NCBI GenBank assembly: GCA_037176885.1
Contig: JAWWNJ010000177.1
Location: 248,001-312,000 of the forward strand
DNA from: Favolaschia claudopus
Lineage: Eukaryota > Basidiomycota > Agaricomycetes > Agaricales > Mycenaceae
Direction: 5' to 3'
Length of the DNA: 64,000 bases
The notes beneath the pieces were generated by a model. That model saw only the letters and a program-made list of their open reading frames with translations, made no database searches and was not told the DNA's origin. The stretch's first letter is position 1, and each line of letters starts with the position of its first letter. The translations under genes were made by a program, and so were the position numbers. Below, piece by piece: positions 36,844 to 48,480 of the stretch.

Positions 36844-38969
36844 TCAGCAAACATACCGGAAGCTGCGGTTTTCTGCAGATAGTCTTCATTAGTCTTAGCA
36901 GTCGAATACTAACAACCTCCAAGCCATACCGAGATCTGTTTTGTCCTCACGCGCAGCCTGTTCATTGACCAGGTCGTTTTCCTCCGTGGAAATGCCTCAA
37001 GTACGTGAGTTTTCATTCAAGCATGACTTTATTTCCAGATCCGCACCTGCTGCTGCTTGCTCTCGATTACGGCGAGTGTTTTCGTGGCTATAGTAAACTT
37101 TCCAAGCCACTGTCACAAGTATTTGCTATACTGCGATCAGACAAGCATTGTATTCCATTCAACAGGCAACATACGACGCCGAAGACGATTGAAATGGCCG
37201 TTAGGGCCTTGATGTAACGCGGAGCGTCAGACGCACGAAATACCTGTATGCTCAACAGAGTCAGACGCGACAACGTACGAGCGTCCAAGCTCATACCTGA
37301 GTGCCAATCAATTGGCCCACAGAGTACGAGATGAATGTAGAGCCGCTGATGACCGTCTTTTTGGTTCTACCAGCGACGTTCAAAGGTATTAATGTCCAAG
37401 CTTTCCGTCGTACATAAGTTTGCAGCTCATATATGAGGCCAAAGAGACGCACCCAGAAATGTTGGGACAGTGAAAGTGGAAGTCATATTGTACAATCCCC
37501 ATTTCACCCACTTGTCTGTCGAATCAGGAAGCAGGCCAATGCTAAGCAAGCCAATGAAAGGTGGCAGCACGCTGAACGTCATAAGGGGAAACCGCATGGA
37601 GGGAAACTTTTGTATGGTCAACGCCACGAAAAGAAACCATCCCAAAGCCATAGCGGAATTCGGCAACGCATATATGATCGTCTCCAGATTCGTGAATCCG
37701 AACGAAACATAACTGTCGTAAATTTCAGGGAAACACATCAATGAACTCACGGGCGAAACGCACACCAGGGGGCCAAAAGTAGCCAGAGAACCGCTGGGAA
37801 TCGTCGCTATGATCTTTGTCCCCAATTAGATCCTTGACTATTTTAGATGGTAGGTAGTACTCACATTGAAGGAAAAGAAAAGCCAAATTTGTGGATCGCG
37901 AAAACACTCTCTGACTTGTTTCCAGTTCCACTCTCTCCGACCTCCGTCGCCAGTACCATTTGATATAATTCGAGCTTTAGCAGCCTCCTTCTGTGCTGCT
38001 GTCAACCATTGAACCTCATCCGGTGTGCCTAGGAGGAGAAAGAGGATGCAGCCATGACTATGAAGGAAGGCAATGTCAGAGACAAAAAGGCTAACATATG
38101 AAGATGTCCTGACAAGACAGTGCACGCTCCCAGAAACCTTTGATGATAACAATGTTCACTTTTGTTCAGCGCGCGTGAACAAAATCTTACAAATTGATAA
38201 CGCGCCAAGCAGCTAATCCACCGGAGTCTTGGGCATGTTTGGCCAGAAAATAAATGACTAGACCAAAAAAAGAAGAGAAAACCGTGTTCATGGAGAGCCA
38301 CCATAGAGAACGTGAAGTCATTTCGGAGCGTTTGTACCAACTGGCGACGACCATGAGGAAGCCGGGGGTTATTGCCGACTCAGAAACACCTAGCAAGAAG
38401 CTTTAACCGAATTTCAGGAAGCTTAAATAAGGTGCAGTCGGTCTGAAGCTCACCGAATCACGGCAAGTTGCGTAAAATTTTGGCAGGCGCTGAGACACAT
38501 TACTAGCCCGCCCCAGACGATGGCGGTGATCGCGAGAAATTTCCCGAGAGGAAATATTTGTAGGGCAGTTGACATCGGAAACTGGTTTCCTTGAATCAGA
38601 CATGGCTGACAGTCCTGAGATTGGAAGGCAGATTGAAGTCTTACTTCGGCCAACATATACCCTAGATAGAATAGGGTCGAAAGCCAAGCATATTGCTGAC
38701 CTACGAGATGAGTATCCGTCCGCAAACCGAAAACGACCCCAGACGATAAAGACGTCTTATCGCTATACTAATGACGGTCGGTAATTGAGGAAGGCAACGA
38801 AAGTCGTGGACCCTACTTGCAGGCCGTAAGTGACACAGAGAAGGGGCATGAGAAACATGTCAATTCGGCGTAGGAGTTTGTCGTCATCCGACGGAAAGGT
38901 AGGGATCGAAATGACTGTTGATTTGTTTTCCAAGCTTGTCTTCTCGTCGACCAGATCATTGGAACCCAT
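36844..38969 (-). CDS. Major facilitator transporter, Dal5-like anion:cation symporter family
   Basis: Imports an organic anion such as allantoate, nicotinate or a related vitamin; the substrate is not readable. The start at 38969 gives MGSNDLVDEKTSLENKS, a cytoplasmic lead, then RIDMFLMPLLCVTYGLQ and YSDKTSL (the Y-x-D-K motif after helix 1), QQYAWLSTLFYLGYMLAE, TAIVWGGLVMCLSACQNF and GVSESAITPGFLMVVASWYK (family motif E-x-x-x-x-P-G). It continues with FFGLVIYFLAKH, DEVQWLTAAQKEAAKARI, ATIPSGSLATFGPLV, SMRFPLMTFSVLPPFIGLL and SVGQLIGTQVFRASDAPRYI. Twelve helices fit. About eight introns. The C-terminal end is unsure: one reading stops at 36997; reading one more A at 36869-36872 gives the usual NRSFRYV ending at 36844. 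Confidence 0.82.
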
Positions 38970-39124
38970 GCTTGGAAGAGAGGGGGGCAAGATGTTTCAG
39001 CACAGATGCTCGAGTTTTATTGAGGATTTGCCGCCAAGATACGATAGATAGCAGTTGCTTCTGAGGTCTTCTCCATGTCCCGTCCACGTTGCGTTCAATC
39101 GGCTATTATTGCTTCGGATCCTAA

Positions 39125-40149
39125 TCAGAGCTCGAGGACGTCACTGAAAGCGGGGACCGAGTGTGTCTGTGGGTCGAAATTTCCGAAAACCGTTTCATTG
39201 GATGGTAATACAATAGAATTCAGTGCGCGATGATGGCTATGTTGCTCCCAGCGTGGTTCCGGTGGGAATCGCGGGAGGCAGACGAGGCGGAGGGCGAGCT
39301 GGAGCCAACGGCGAGTAAACTGCAGAGACATCTCAGAAGAGCGTCGAAGAACAAAAAAGCAAGACCGACCATTCTGGCCTCGATAAGTCAAACCGTTCTC
39401 GTCAAGTAATTTCCTCAACTTGGCTCCAACTTTCCTGACCCCTTCTCTGCATTCATCAAGCCCTCGCCAGGTACCCGCTACCATCCAGCTTTCTGTCGGA
39501 GTCGTTCAGATATACATTAGCACACAGGATTGTTTTGGCTCACCTGAACAAGCCTATAATTCGGAATTGGTCACGAATTCGAAAGACCTCAGATAGGGCA
39601 ACCCACTTTCGACGCCTCATTTATAGTTTCAATTTCTAGCTCTTCTCTTGCATGTAGTGCAACCAGGACATCAACAAGCTGGTTCAGACCCACAAACCAA
39701 GTATCGGCACCAAGTCGAGGATCCGAGTTGGTACATGTGTCGGTGACTAGGAAGGAGGAGGCCAATGATAGAGCCGTACGAAGGACAGACTGGTCGAAAG
39801 TTGCACGCTCCTCTTGGGTATTATTACTGGACTTTATGGCGTCAATCACAAAACGAGAAAAGTCAGTTGCCTGGACGAAAACATGAGGATTTTGAGGGTC
39901 GACGAGGACGGTGGGGATGGCATACTGGGATGTCAACGTCCATACGGTGAAGAGAAGGGGAAGAATAGCTTCATTGACGGCGCGCCAATATAAGTGTGTG
40001 TTAATTCGGAAGTAAATGGCAACTTTTGACAGATTTTTATTTTGGGCTGTCTCGGACGAGAGTCCGATAGCAGCCGTCAACTTGAACGGTGACCCTGAAA
40101 TGACTGCGCTCACAAAGGTCGTTGCAGCGCTCACCCCTCCGCCATTCAT
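39125..40149 (-). CDS. Unrecognised protein; conserved-looking, 5' end overlaps the next gene
   Basis: I do not recognise the family. The coding stretch 39589 to about 40000 (LPLLFTVWTLTSQYAIPTVL, VDPQNPHVFVQATDFSRFVI, TALSLASSFLVTDTCTNSDP, FVGLNQLVDVLVALHAREEL) reads as a folded helical domain. After an intron pair around a possible 10-nt exon, WMVAGTWRGLDECREGVRKV and KLRKLLDENGLTYRGQNGR follow. The C-terminal exon ends FGNFDPQTHSVPAFSDVLEL at 39125. The ATG at 40149 is the first available and would overlap the 5' end of the CCDC47-like gene on the other strand by 134 bp; a start by splicing further in is also possible. Confidence 0.5.
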
Positions 40150-41603
40150 CAACCCTGAACACTACGATGGCCTGGAGGTACACGCATTGCTTTCCTATCC
40201 ATTGTTTAAAATACTCATTAACCCCAAGTTTCGCTGGAAATGGTTCGTTTTCCGGCCAGCACGTAGGTCACCAACCGCGTCGTAGTGTGCAGCGGTAACG
40301 GGACCCATTCAGTATTCCAGAAAGAGGCATATCTCTTCCTCGCTCTCTTTGCCTATGGTCTCTTCTTTTTATGGGGCCGTTCCACCAACATGGGCAAGGC
40401 GAACCGATGGTAATTGCGTTACATGTCTCCTAGTAGGCACAACTCAGGCGTTGTCCAGGATAAACGCGCATCTCCCGGTTCTACAACAACAGTTCTCAAA
40501 GCCCAAGCGCTGGACCCAAGACGGATATTCAGACTTCTTCAATTTCTCAACAGGCAGGCGGAACATCGCCTCTCTACACTCCATCTTCACCCTCCGGCCC
40601 CGTCATGACTTATTGCAATACGGCTTCCAAGTAGCAAGAACATTTATAGACTTACAATACCGGCCGGCGGACGATCTCCAGCTTGACTTCAAACTTTTCC
40701 CTGATGCCATGGCCCACGATTTTGTTTGGGCAGTCGTTTCCAAAGACGAGCTGCCGACCGTGAAAAATGACCGTTGGGACTTGGTAAGTGGATTTTTCCC
40801 CCCTCCAGTACGCGCTCTCAATGCCTTCGCAGACATGGACCAAAACATCAGAGAACCCTGGTGTTTCTTCGAAATTCTCTGTTATGTCTGGTGAGTACTC
40901 ATTTTCCCTTCCTCTCGCAGCGCTTTCCGACCTGGTTCAAAAAGAATTTGCCGACGTAACGGACGGCGTTCTCAAGGCATTTCCTCTCGCAAAGCTGTTG
41001 GAAGATCCTAAAATTGCACCTTACTTCCGCTCCCTCTCCGTGCGTCGCAATCGGTTCACCTCCCCTGCTCACCCACCATAATGCTGCAGATAACCGACCA
41101 ACCCCGCGAACGTCCTCTCAAGCCCCTCACTGCCGACGACCGTGAAAAGCATGTCATCCTCACCCTACGCGCCCCGCCCGCCTCCCAGGTCAACGCCACA
41201 GTTGATTTCGTCGCCCTAATTTTCCCTTTCATCGACTCCTTGTCTCGGGTTGCTCTTCGCCCCGAGACGAAAACCAAGCTCAGGAAGGTCAGAGAGGAAA
41301 ACGATAAAGAAATCAAGAAAGAGTCTGAGAAAGACAAGAAGGAAGAGGTGCGTGGTCACTCAGAAATCATGTTCACCTTGTTCACATAGGCGGGAGTAGG
41401 AGGCGGAAGCATTGGAAGCGAAAAAGGCAGCCAAGCGTCGAGCGGAAGAAGATCGCATCTCGAAACTCAGCGCAGCGGACCAGAAGAAGGTAGGCCTACG
41501 ATTACTTTCGCAAGGAATGCATCTTACTTGGTATGAACTGTAGATACTCGAGCGCGAGCGCAAACGTTCGATCCGAAAATCGCAGATGAAAGTCGCGAAA
41601 TAA
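40016..41603 (+). CDS. CCDC47-like ER membrane protein (DUF1682, PAT complex)
   Basis: In animals CCDC47 works with Asterix in the PAT complex, an ER chaperone for multi-pass proteins; the same role here is by family. The start MATFDRFLFWAVSDESPIAA at 40016 is followed by FRWKWFVFRPA and a transmembrane helix (AYLFLALFAYGLFFLWG) directly before RSTNMGKANRW, the family motif. Then HLPVLQQQFS, DYLQYGFQ-like DLLQYGFQVARTFIDLQY, DFKLFPDAMAHDFVWAVVSK, KFSVMSEFADVTDG and LLEDPKIAPYFRSLSITDQP. The C-terminus is charged coiled coil (KVREENDKEIKKESEKDKKE) ending KSQMKVAK. About seven introns, all frames consistent. It is tail to tail with the next gene, 26 bp between stops. Confidence 0.88.
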
Positions 41604-41629
41604 TAATCTACACATTATATTTATTCCGT

Positions 41630-44600
41630 CTAATATATTGAAGGGGATGTGGCTGCTCCTGGTTTCGACTCTTGAGGTTCTTCAATTGGCACGTCACCAT
41701 CAACTGGAGTGCCTTCATCGCCAATGACCTTGACTGGGGCTGGGGTGGCGTCGGGTGCCGCGCCCCACCTTGCCCCCCAACTCGTGAAGAAACGCAACAG
41801 CCACATCGGGCGTATTGAAGTGTGTTTAACCACCTCTTCATCTTCTGGAGGCGGCGGACGTAAATTCTCCATGCGCTCCAGTCGGCTCTCTTCCTCAGCC
41901 TCGCTTTCCGTGCGGCCGAGACGATCGACCAGGCGTTCCTGACCATCCAGCGTCCACTGCAAGCGATTGAAACGACCATGTGCACCATGCTTGCCTGGCG
42001 GAAGTCGTCGACCACCCATACCAAACACTTTATCCCGTAGCATAAACGTCGTCCGCCTTGGAGGGCTGGCAATACGCCAGAGCTCTGGTATCTGAAGTTG
42101 TTTCGACTCGTACGAGATAGTATTCTGTGCTTGTGTGATTTTGTATGCTTTAGAGGCCTCGAGGTCGATATCCGCTATCGTTTTGGTATCTTGTTCTACT
42201 TCCAGAAGCGCGCGAGCGTGTTTCTGGTAGTCCTCCCGTAGTTGGGCGTTAATTTGCGAGAGAGATGCAGTCAAAACCTAAGATGGAGGGGAAATGTGAG
42301 AAGAAGGGTATGAACAGGAACTGAAAACTAACCTGAACACAACCCAGAACATTTCGGAGATGCTCTTCTCGTCTTGTCATCACAAGAACCTGCCCGCAAA
42401 GAGCAACGTCAATTCGCATACGCTCCGGGGTCAAGATCTTCAAATCCTTGAAGGATCTGGGGTCTATGCAATGCCAACTTCGTCTTCTGAAAAGAGAATA
42501 AGCAATTGATTGAAGCAAAATTTGTAGCAACAGGCAGACGTCCTCACCGTCGCGGTCCGAGAGCAACTGTGCGCCGTCTAGGGGATGGCATCTGTGCTGC
42601 ATCGCTGAGATAGCCAAGAGCCTCTAAAGGCTCGTCATAAAACACCGACACTTCTTCTTCTTCGCCGAGAATGCTGACATGCGCAAGTTTGCTACTGCCC
42701 ACCGTCGCACGCTTTCGATGAGGGCGAGGGACACTACTTGCCATGCTACTGCTGCCCTCCTCGCCTTCCGCGCTCTCATCACTATCATCCTCATCATCGA
42801 CCATCTCCCGTGCACTTACGGGGTCCGACCAGCTCGAGATACGATTCTGGTTCAACCTCGTTCCCCACGGTCGTTTGTGATTGAACGCACTAAGTTTGCG
42901 GTCATACTCTTCCGAGTTCAAGTCATTGGCGGCCGAGCTTGCTGTCGATGCTTGGAACTGCCTCGGTGTGCGAGGATCGTCAACTGTTGTCAATAGTCAG
43001 CTCTGAATTGAACTTTTGACTAGCAAAAAAAAACAGACTGGGAGAAACTTGCCCACTACTCAGCTCATCATCATCACCATGACCGGCACTACCAAATATT
43101 GACAAGGGAACAACGAGTGGCAAGCAACAGACATACCTCCGAGAAAATGTCATGGGGGCCATCCCCAAATCATGTAGCGGCAGTGCGGGACGCTTCTTCA
43201 ACAACGTAGGAGTAGAGTCATCAAGAGAGTCCCGCCCAGACGAAAAGTCCACACTAGCATGGGGACCTTTCTTTCGGCTCAACCTCGTCCAAGACTCTAA
43301 CTTCTTCTGTACTCTGCCTCCCCACTTATCTGGCCCACCACTCTCCTCCTCCGTCGAGCGGCCACCGTCCCGATCGCTCTTCACCTGTCCTCGTAGTTCA
43401 TTCTCCTCCGTGTCACCATCACTCACAACTGTACCCCCGCGATCCTTCCCGGCTCGATCAGCACCAAGCATCGATGTATCTCGCTTGCCAATGCCAAATG
43501 CCGGACCATCAATCTCCCTTTCTCGCAAAGCCACGACACGCCACACAAGCCCACTCCATAGTCCACGAACACACCCCGCCACCCCGCTAACAACTGCCGC
43601 ATCCTTCTCTCTTTCCTTCAGATTATCTCCACCACCTTCACCTTCACCAGGCCGCCCCTCAGCTTTCCCCTTCAAACGGGGCTTGCCCTTATCCTTTCCT
43701 CGTCCCACCACAACCTTGACGAAGGCCGCCAAATCCACACTCGCCTCAAGCACCCCCGCCGCACCACCGGCACTACCACTCCCGCCGACATTCAACCTGA
43801 CCAAATTTCCAATGCCCGTGAGGATCTGCTGCCCATCAGGCGCCCCATGTGCATCTCCTCCCTCCTTGTCGCTCCCATCGCTCAGCTCGCCGTCGAGCCC
43901 AAGAAACGCGCGCGCACTCCGACTTTTCCGACGCTCGCCCGCACGCGCCTTTTCAGAATACGTCGCGCTAATGGTGTCCACCATGCGCGCGTGAGCACTA
44001 CGCTGTTACTCGCGCCTCCGCCGTTAGCAAGTGGATTTGGTGTTGGCAGTGTCGGTTTTGACACTGCCGTCCCGGCAAAGAATCCGAGACTTGACGCGCC
44101 GGGTGTTGTGGAAGCGATTGTGCGTGCAAATGGAACGAAAAACTTGGGGTCGCAGGGGTTGATGCCGCCGCCTTCTGAGCCGTGTGCTCCGCAACAGCGT
44201 TCGCATATGCTCCAAGCGCCACCAGAAACGAGTGTGGGCGAAGGAACGGGTCCTTCGGCGTGAGATGCGCAATTCCCGTCACGGCAAGTTTATTGCGCGT
44301 CGCGAGGACCAAGCTGATCAACGCACATACAACGGCAGGATCCGCGATGCGCTCACTTGCTTCAAGATTGGCGACGCACTGCTCACCAACATCGGTAACC
44401 CATGTGCCAAGGCCCTCTACAGTCTTGTCGCATAGTAGGCCATCGAGAGCCCGTGGATCGGCGGGAAAGAGGCCAAAAATGGCGAGACCGGCTTGGATGA
44501 GGCGCACAAGCTCAAGGACACTGGCACTGAACGTTGCGCGGTCGGCGCGGGACTTTCCCTTGGGAGGGAAGCGACCTCCGGGTGTGGTGGCGGTGGTGGG

Positions 44601-45673
44601 TGAGAATGGGGTGTACGGGACGGCGAGAGACGGCGGGAGTGTGATTTCTAAACTGGCATGGTTCCTGCGAGAAGATGTGAGGGAGGAAGGCACCTTTGCG
44701 CTGTCGGAGCCGTGAGGATTTGGAGGGGATGTGGAGAGGCGTGCTCGGTGTTTCGAGGGAGATGGACGGGGGCTAGGCATTGGGCTCGCTGGTGTAGAAC
44801 TGGGAATGGGGATAGATCCTGTACCAGACACAATGGTGTCCGGGAGATGGTATGTTGCGATAAAGCGGTCTTTCGTAGTTTCGCTACAGATTTCAAGTCA
44901 TTACAAGGGCAAAGATGAAATCACAGTATAACACACCTGGGCTCTTCGAGTGTGAGGGCACTCCGTCCACTGCATCCCATACGTAGAAGGTTTATATTCG
45001 TGTAAAGCTGGTCGCGAGCCTGCAAGAAGTCTCCTGTGGGGATGTTGACGATAGTATAATCGGAGCGAAAGTGCGCGAGCGACGTGGCGAGTACGATACC
45101 ATGGGGCGTCTGCGGATGTTTCAGCCGACATCCAGAGAGTGAGCTCAAGGACAAGTCACCTCCCGAGGGCGTGCATCGCGACGGAGGTGGACGATAGCCT
45201 TTTCCCATTCAGCGGTAGCTTCGGCAGGACTGAGGCTCGCGGCGGGGCGTAGGGCGGTTACCGTGATCTACTGTAGTCAGCGCAGGTACCTCTAACAGTG
45301 CATAACGCACACCTTATGCGCGGGGTCGCCAGTGTACACGGTGAGCACTGTAACGGGTCGGTCGCGCTCGACAATCCTGGAGGCATAAGGGTGGACCGAC
45401 GCGTCAAGAGACCACGCACCACTTCTCAACGGCGTATATTTGATAGCCTTGAAGCTCGAGACGGTCGGTTTCGATCTCAAAGTGCAGAGGGAGACCAATC
45501 CAGTCGTTGGCAACGTCAGTGGGAGTCCATAGACGAGGGAGGGGCGCGGTGATGTCGAGAGACGGGGTATTGCTTCGGACTAGCTTTGACTTTGTACGGG
45601 CATGGTGGGTTGGCGGCGCAGGGGGCCGCGAAACTGGCTGGCGGACCGTGGCCAGCAGCAGCGTTTGACGCAT
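41630..45673 (-). CDS. STB6-like protein (Sin3-binding Stb2/Stb6 family)
   Basis: Yeast Stb2 and Stb6 were found as Sin3-binding proteins, so a link to histone deacetylation is possible. The ATG at 45673 begins MRQTLLLATVRQPVSRPP. The N-terminal domain has LELQGYQIYAVEKWIVERDR and VTVLTVYTGDPAHKITVTAL, then TPHGIVLATSLAHFRSDYTI and TGDFLQARDQLYTNINLLRM. The middle (44.9-43.1 kb) has LVRLIQAGLAIFGLF and HLTPKDPFLRPHSFLVALGA, then INPCDPKFFVPFARTIASTT. The C-terminal part carries RRSWHCIDPRSFKDLKILTP, QVLVMTRREEHLRNVLGCVQ and PMWLLRFFTSWGARWG. Two one-base slips, at 44189-44190 and 43985-43991, are needed to keep one frame. Two separate genes are less likely because both halves continue the same family protein. 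Confidence 0.68.
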
Positions 45674-47021
45674 GGTCAAAGCGTTCGTTCACATCAGTCA
45701 CACTGTCACTCGACCGTGACCGTGAATGGAAATCCCCACCGCAACAGCCTAAACTCACCGGCCCCGAAAAATTTCGGCATATGCAATACCAAGTAATGCT
45801 AGTGCTTAGAATGTTAAGATCCAATCATCCAAAGAAGCAGGCAGCTTGGAATGACGCCAGATTGAGACTACGATTTGCGCCTAGAAAGGCCCAGAATCGT
45901 CGCAGATGTTTGCCAATATACTTAATTGCATCCTTCGCGATCCTTTGACGGTCTTTCTGTTCATCGACGCACTCAATACTGCGCCGCGACACGCGATGTA
46001 GTTCCAGTTGAATTACGTATGCGTATGGATCCATCGCGGGTACACCTTTAAGCCTTAACTACTTCGCTCGGGATACAGTATTGCTCAGGAGTCTCGGCCA
46101 GAAGGAAGGAAGCGACAGAAAAAGAGAAGGAGAAACAACAGGAACTGCTGAAAATTTGGGGCGTATCAGCCAATACTGTACCAGCCCGCACATACCTACC
46201 GTTTTCGTGCGGTCAAAGCGAGTGTTCGCATCACTATGACGTTACGCGTAACATTTGTCATATACATCACCAAATCAATTCGGAACACGGAAATGCGGGA
46301 AAATGTTACTTCCAGAGTGTGCCGCTGTGAGATAAATACATGGACGAGGTGATAGCGTCCGGACAACATAACTACTCCGACTTCGAGCGTCGCGATGCGG
46401 TCATACCTGTCGAGGTGAACAGGACACTCAAAAAGGTTTGCCGAGGTGGCCGAGAAGCTCGATACAGAGGAAAAAATCGCTACCGAAAAGCGATAGTTTC
46501 TTCTAGAAGGCCCGCTGCAGAGTGCACACTGAGCAACGGGCATCACATCGAGCGGAGCGCCTAGGTTCTGTTCGTCAACCCAGAACATGGCGTATATAAC
46601 ACATTTCCTGCCGCAAAGCGCGGTCCACGCATAGAAAGCCACAAGTTAAATTGAGCACCCCAGTCCACTGTAAGGGATGGCGTATCCCATGCCTTTTTCC
46701 GCGGGCGATAGCTATTTCGCCTTGGTGAATTTTTCGACCCCGATTTCATCCCCGACCGTCGGGGAGGTTGACAGTGATTTTAGGTTTAAGCGGCGGATGA
46801 ATTTTTGGACAGTTGTTTCGAGCGTGGACGGGTGTTCTTTTGTTATACACAGGTGATTGTTCTGACCAGACATTTGGACTGGTCTGATTTTCTGGCTCGA
46901 TTTCTTTTGACAGGAATGCTAATGGAGATGAAGGGTATCGGGCCGAAATGGGATCAAATCTGAACGCGACATAGAAATAGTCTTAAGTTAATCCTCATCC
47001 CGACGACCATCCTCCCCACCA
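45674..47021. other. 1.35-kb intergenic region between divergent genes
   Basis: The best frame is 46196-46642 on the minus strand (148 codons, cysteine-containing, no motif), overlapped by a 74-codon frame on the plus strand. No splice-linked extension is convincing. It probably holds the two promoters; a short species-specific gene cannot be excluded. Confidence 0.4.
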
Positions 47022-48480
47022 ATGCACCCCCGCCAACTCCGCAATTCTCTTCACTGTCCGCTGTGTCCGACGCTGTCTGAGCCGGCGACCCTGCCGTGCG
47101 GCCATGCCGTCTGCGCCGACCACTTCCCGCTCTCCCGATGTCCATGGCCTCAGTGCGCCCCCGTCGCCGGCCCCTCTCGGCCTCGTATCCCTCCAACTTC
47201 TCGCGTACACTATCTTCCTCCGCCCCCTGCCCCACCACACCCTCAGACATTGCACACTCCCCGGCAGGATGTTACTCTCAATAAAGTCATCGCCTTGCTT
47301 GATCGGGTTCTCGCAGACAACGATAGTGATGACGACTACGACGACGACGAGCCCCTGGTTCGCATCTCCGATAGACCTCGTAAACGCCCGCGCCTTCATA
47401 ATCCCGACACTGTTGACGACGATGAAGACGGTGGCGATCTGCTGAGCCACCTACGTTCCGTCTCTCGTCCTATTGAACCCCCATTGGACCTTGAGAAAGC
47501 GTTGTTGACGGAATTGTCTTGCGAAATCTGTTTCATGCTTCTTTACAACCCGGTGACTACTCCTTGTCAACATGTCGGTGCTGCTCTCATGTTTTTAAAA
47601 TTATAACTGATTCGAGAGCCAGACATTCTGCTCAAAATGTCTACATCGCGCCCTAGACCATAGTAATTTATGTCCGCTCTGCCGCGACACCCTTCCCGGT
47701 TTTTCTTTTTTCGAGGACCATCCCTCCAACCACACTCTCAACACCCTTCTTCTCACCGTCTTCCCCGCAGAATCAACCCTTCGCGCCGAATCCCTTGCCG
47801 CAGAGGAGCGCGACGCCCGCCTTGACACCCCCATCTTCGTCTGCATGCTCATCTTCCCCAACAACCCTACCGCCCTCCACTTTTTCGAACCCCGCTACCG
47901 TCTCATGCTCCGCCGCTGTCTCGAACAGGAAGTTCCTTCCTTCGGCATGATCATGCCTCCCCGTCACTCTGGTGGCCCTGCTCTCGCCCAATCCCAGAAT
48001 CAGATCGACTACGGCACCATGGTCGAGGTTCGCTCCGTTCAAATGCTCCCGGATGGTAGGAGCATGGTCGAGACCTGGTCCACCTTCCGCTTCCGCATTC
48101 TCGAGCGCGGCACCCTCGATGGTTACACCGTCGCCCGCATAGAACCAATCTTTGACATCCCAGACTCGCCCTCGTCGTCCCCTACACTCGACGGGCCGTC
48201 CAATGAGCAGCTCATGGACATTTGCACGCAATTTCTGCAGCAGCTTCGACGCGGCACCGCGCCATGGGTCGTTCAGCGTTTGAACAACGTCTATGGTGCA
48301 CCCCCTTCTGACCCCGCCCAATTTGCTTATTGGGTGGCCCTCATTCTTCCTATCGACGAATTTGAAAAGGCAAAACTTTTGCCTATACGCAGCGCCAGGC
48401 TCCGGCTTAGACTCGTTGTACATTGGATCGAACAACTCAACAACAACTGGTGGTTTACTAGCGGGTGTGTTGTTTTTTGA
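47022..48480 (+). CDS. RING finger and LON substrate-binding domain protein (LONRF type)
   Basis: Probable E3 ubiquitin ligase. The start at 47022 (MHPRQLRNSLHCPLCPTLSE) opens a first, incomplete RING (CPLC...LPCGHAVCADH). An acidic linker (DNDSDDDYDDDEPL) leads to a full C3HC4 RING: CEICFMLLYNPVTTPCQH, an intron with donor GTCGGT and acceptor GCCAG, then TFCSKCLHRALDHSNLCPLC. The LON N-terminal-type domain follows: PIFVCMLIFPNNPTALHFFE, EPRYRLMLRRCLE, SFGMIMPPR, YGTMVEVRSVQMLPDGRSMV, LDGYTVARIEPIFDIP. It ends WIEQLNNNWWFTSGCVVF. Frames are intact. Unlike animal LONRF proteins I see no TPR repeats. Confidence 0.9.

Noticed and set aside
43152..43994. 280-codon plus-strand frame rich in Pro and Ser
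   Set aside because: Antisense shadow of the Gly/Lys/Glu-rich middle of the STB6-like gene; the composition is just the complement.
45586..45948. 120-codon plus-strand frame
   Set aside because: It is the antisense of the first exon and promoter of the STB6-like gene, which has a conserved N-terminal domain on the other strand.
47773..48435. 220-codon minus-strand frame
   Set aside because: Antisense of the LON domain exon, which has clear family motifs on the plus strand.
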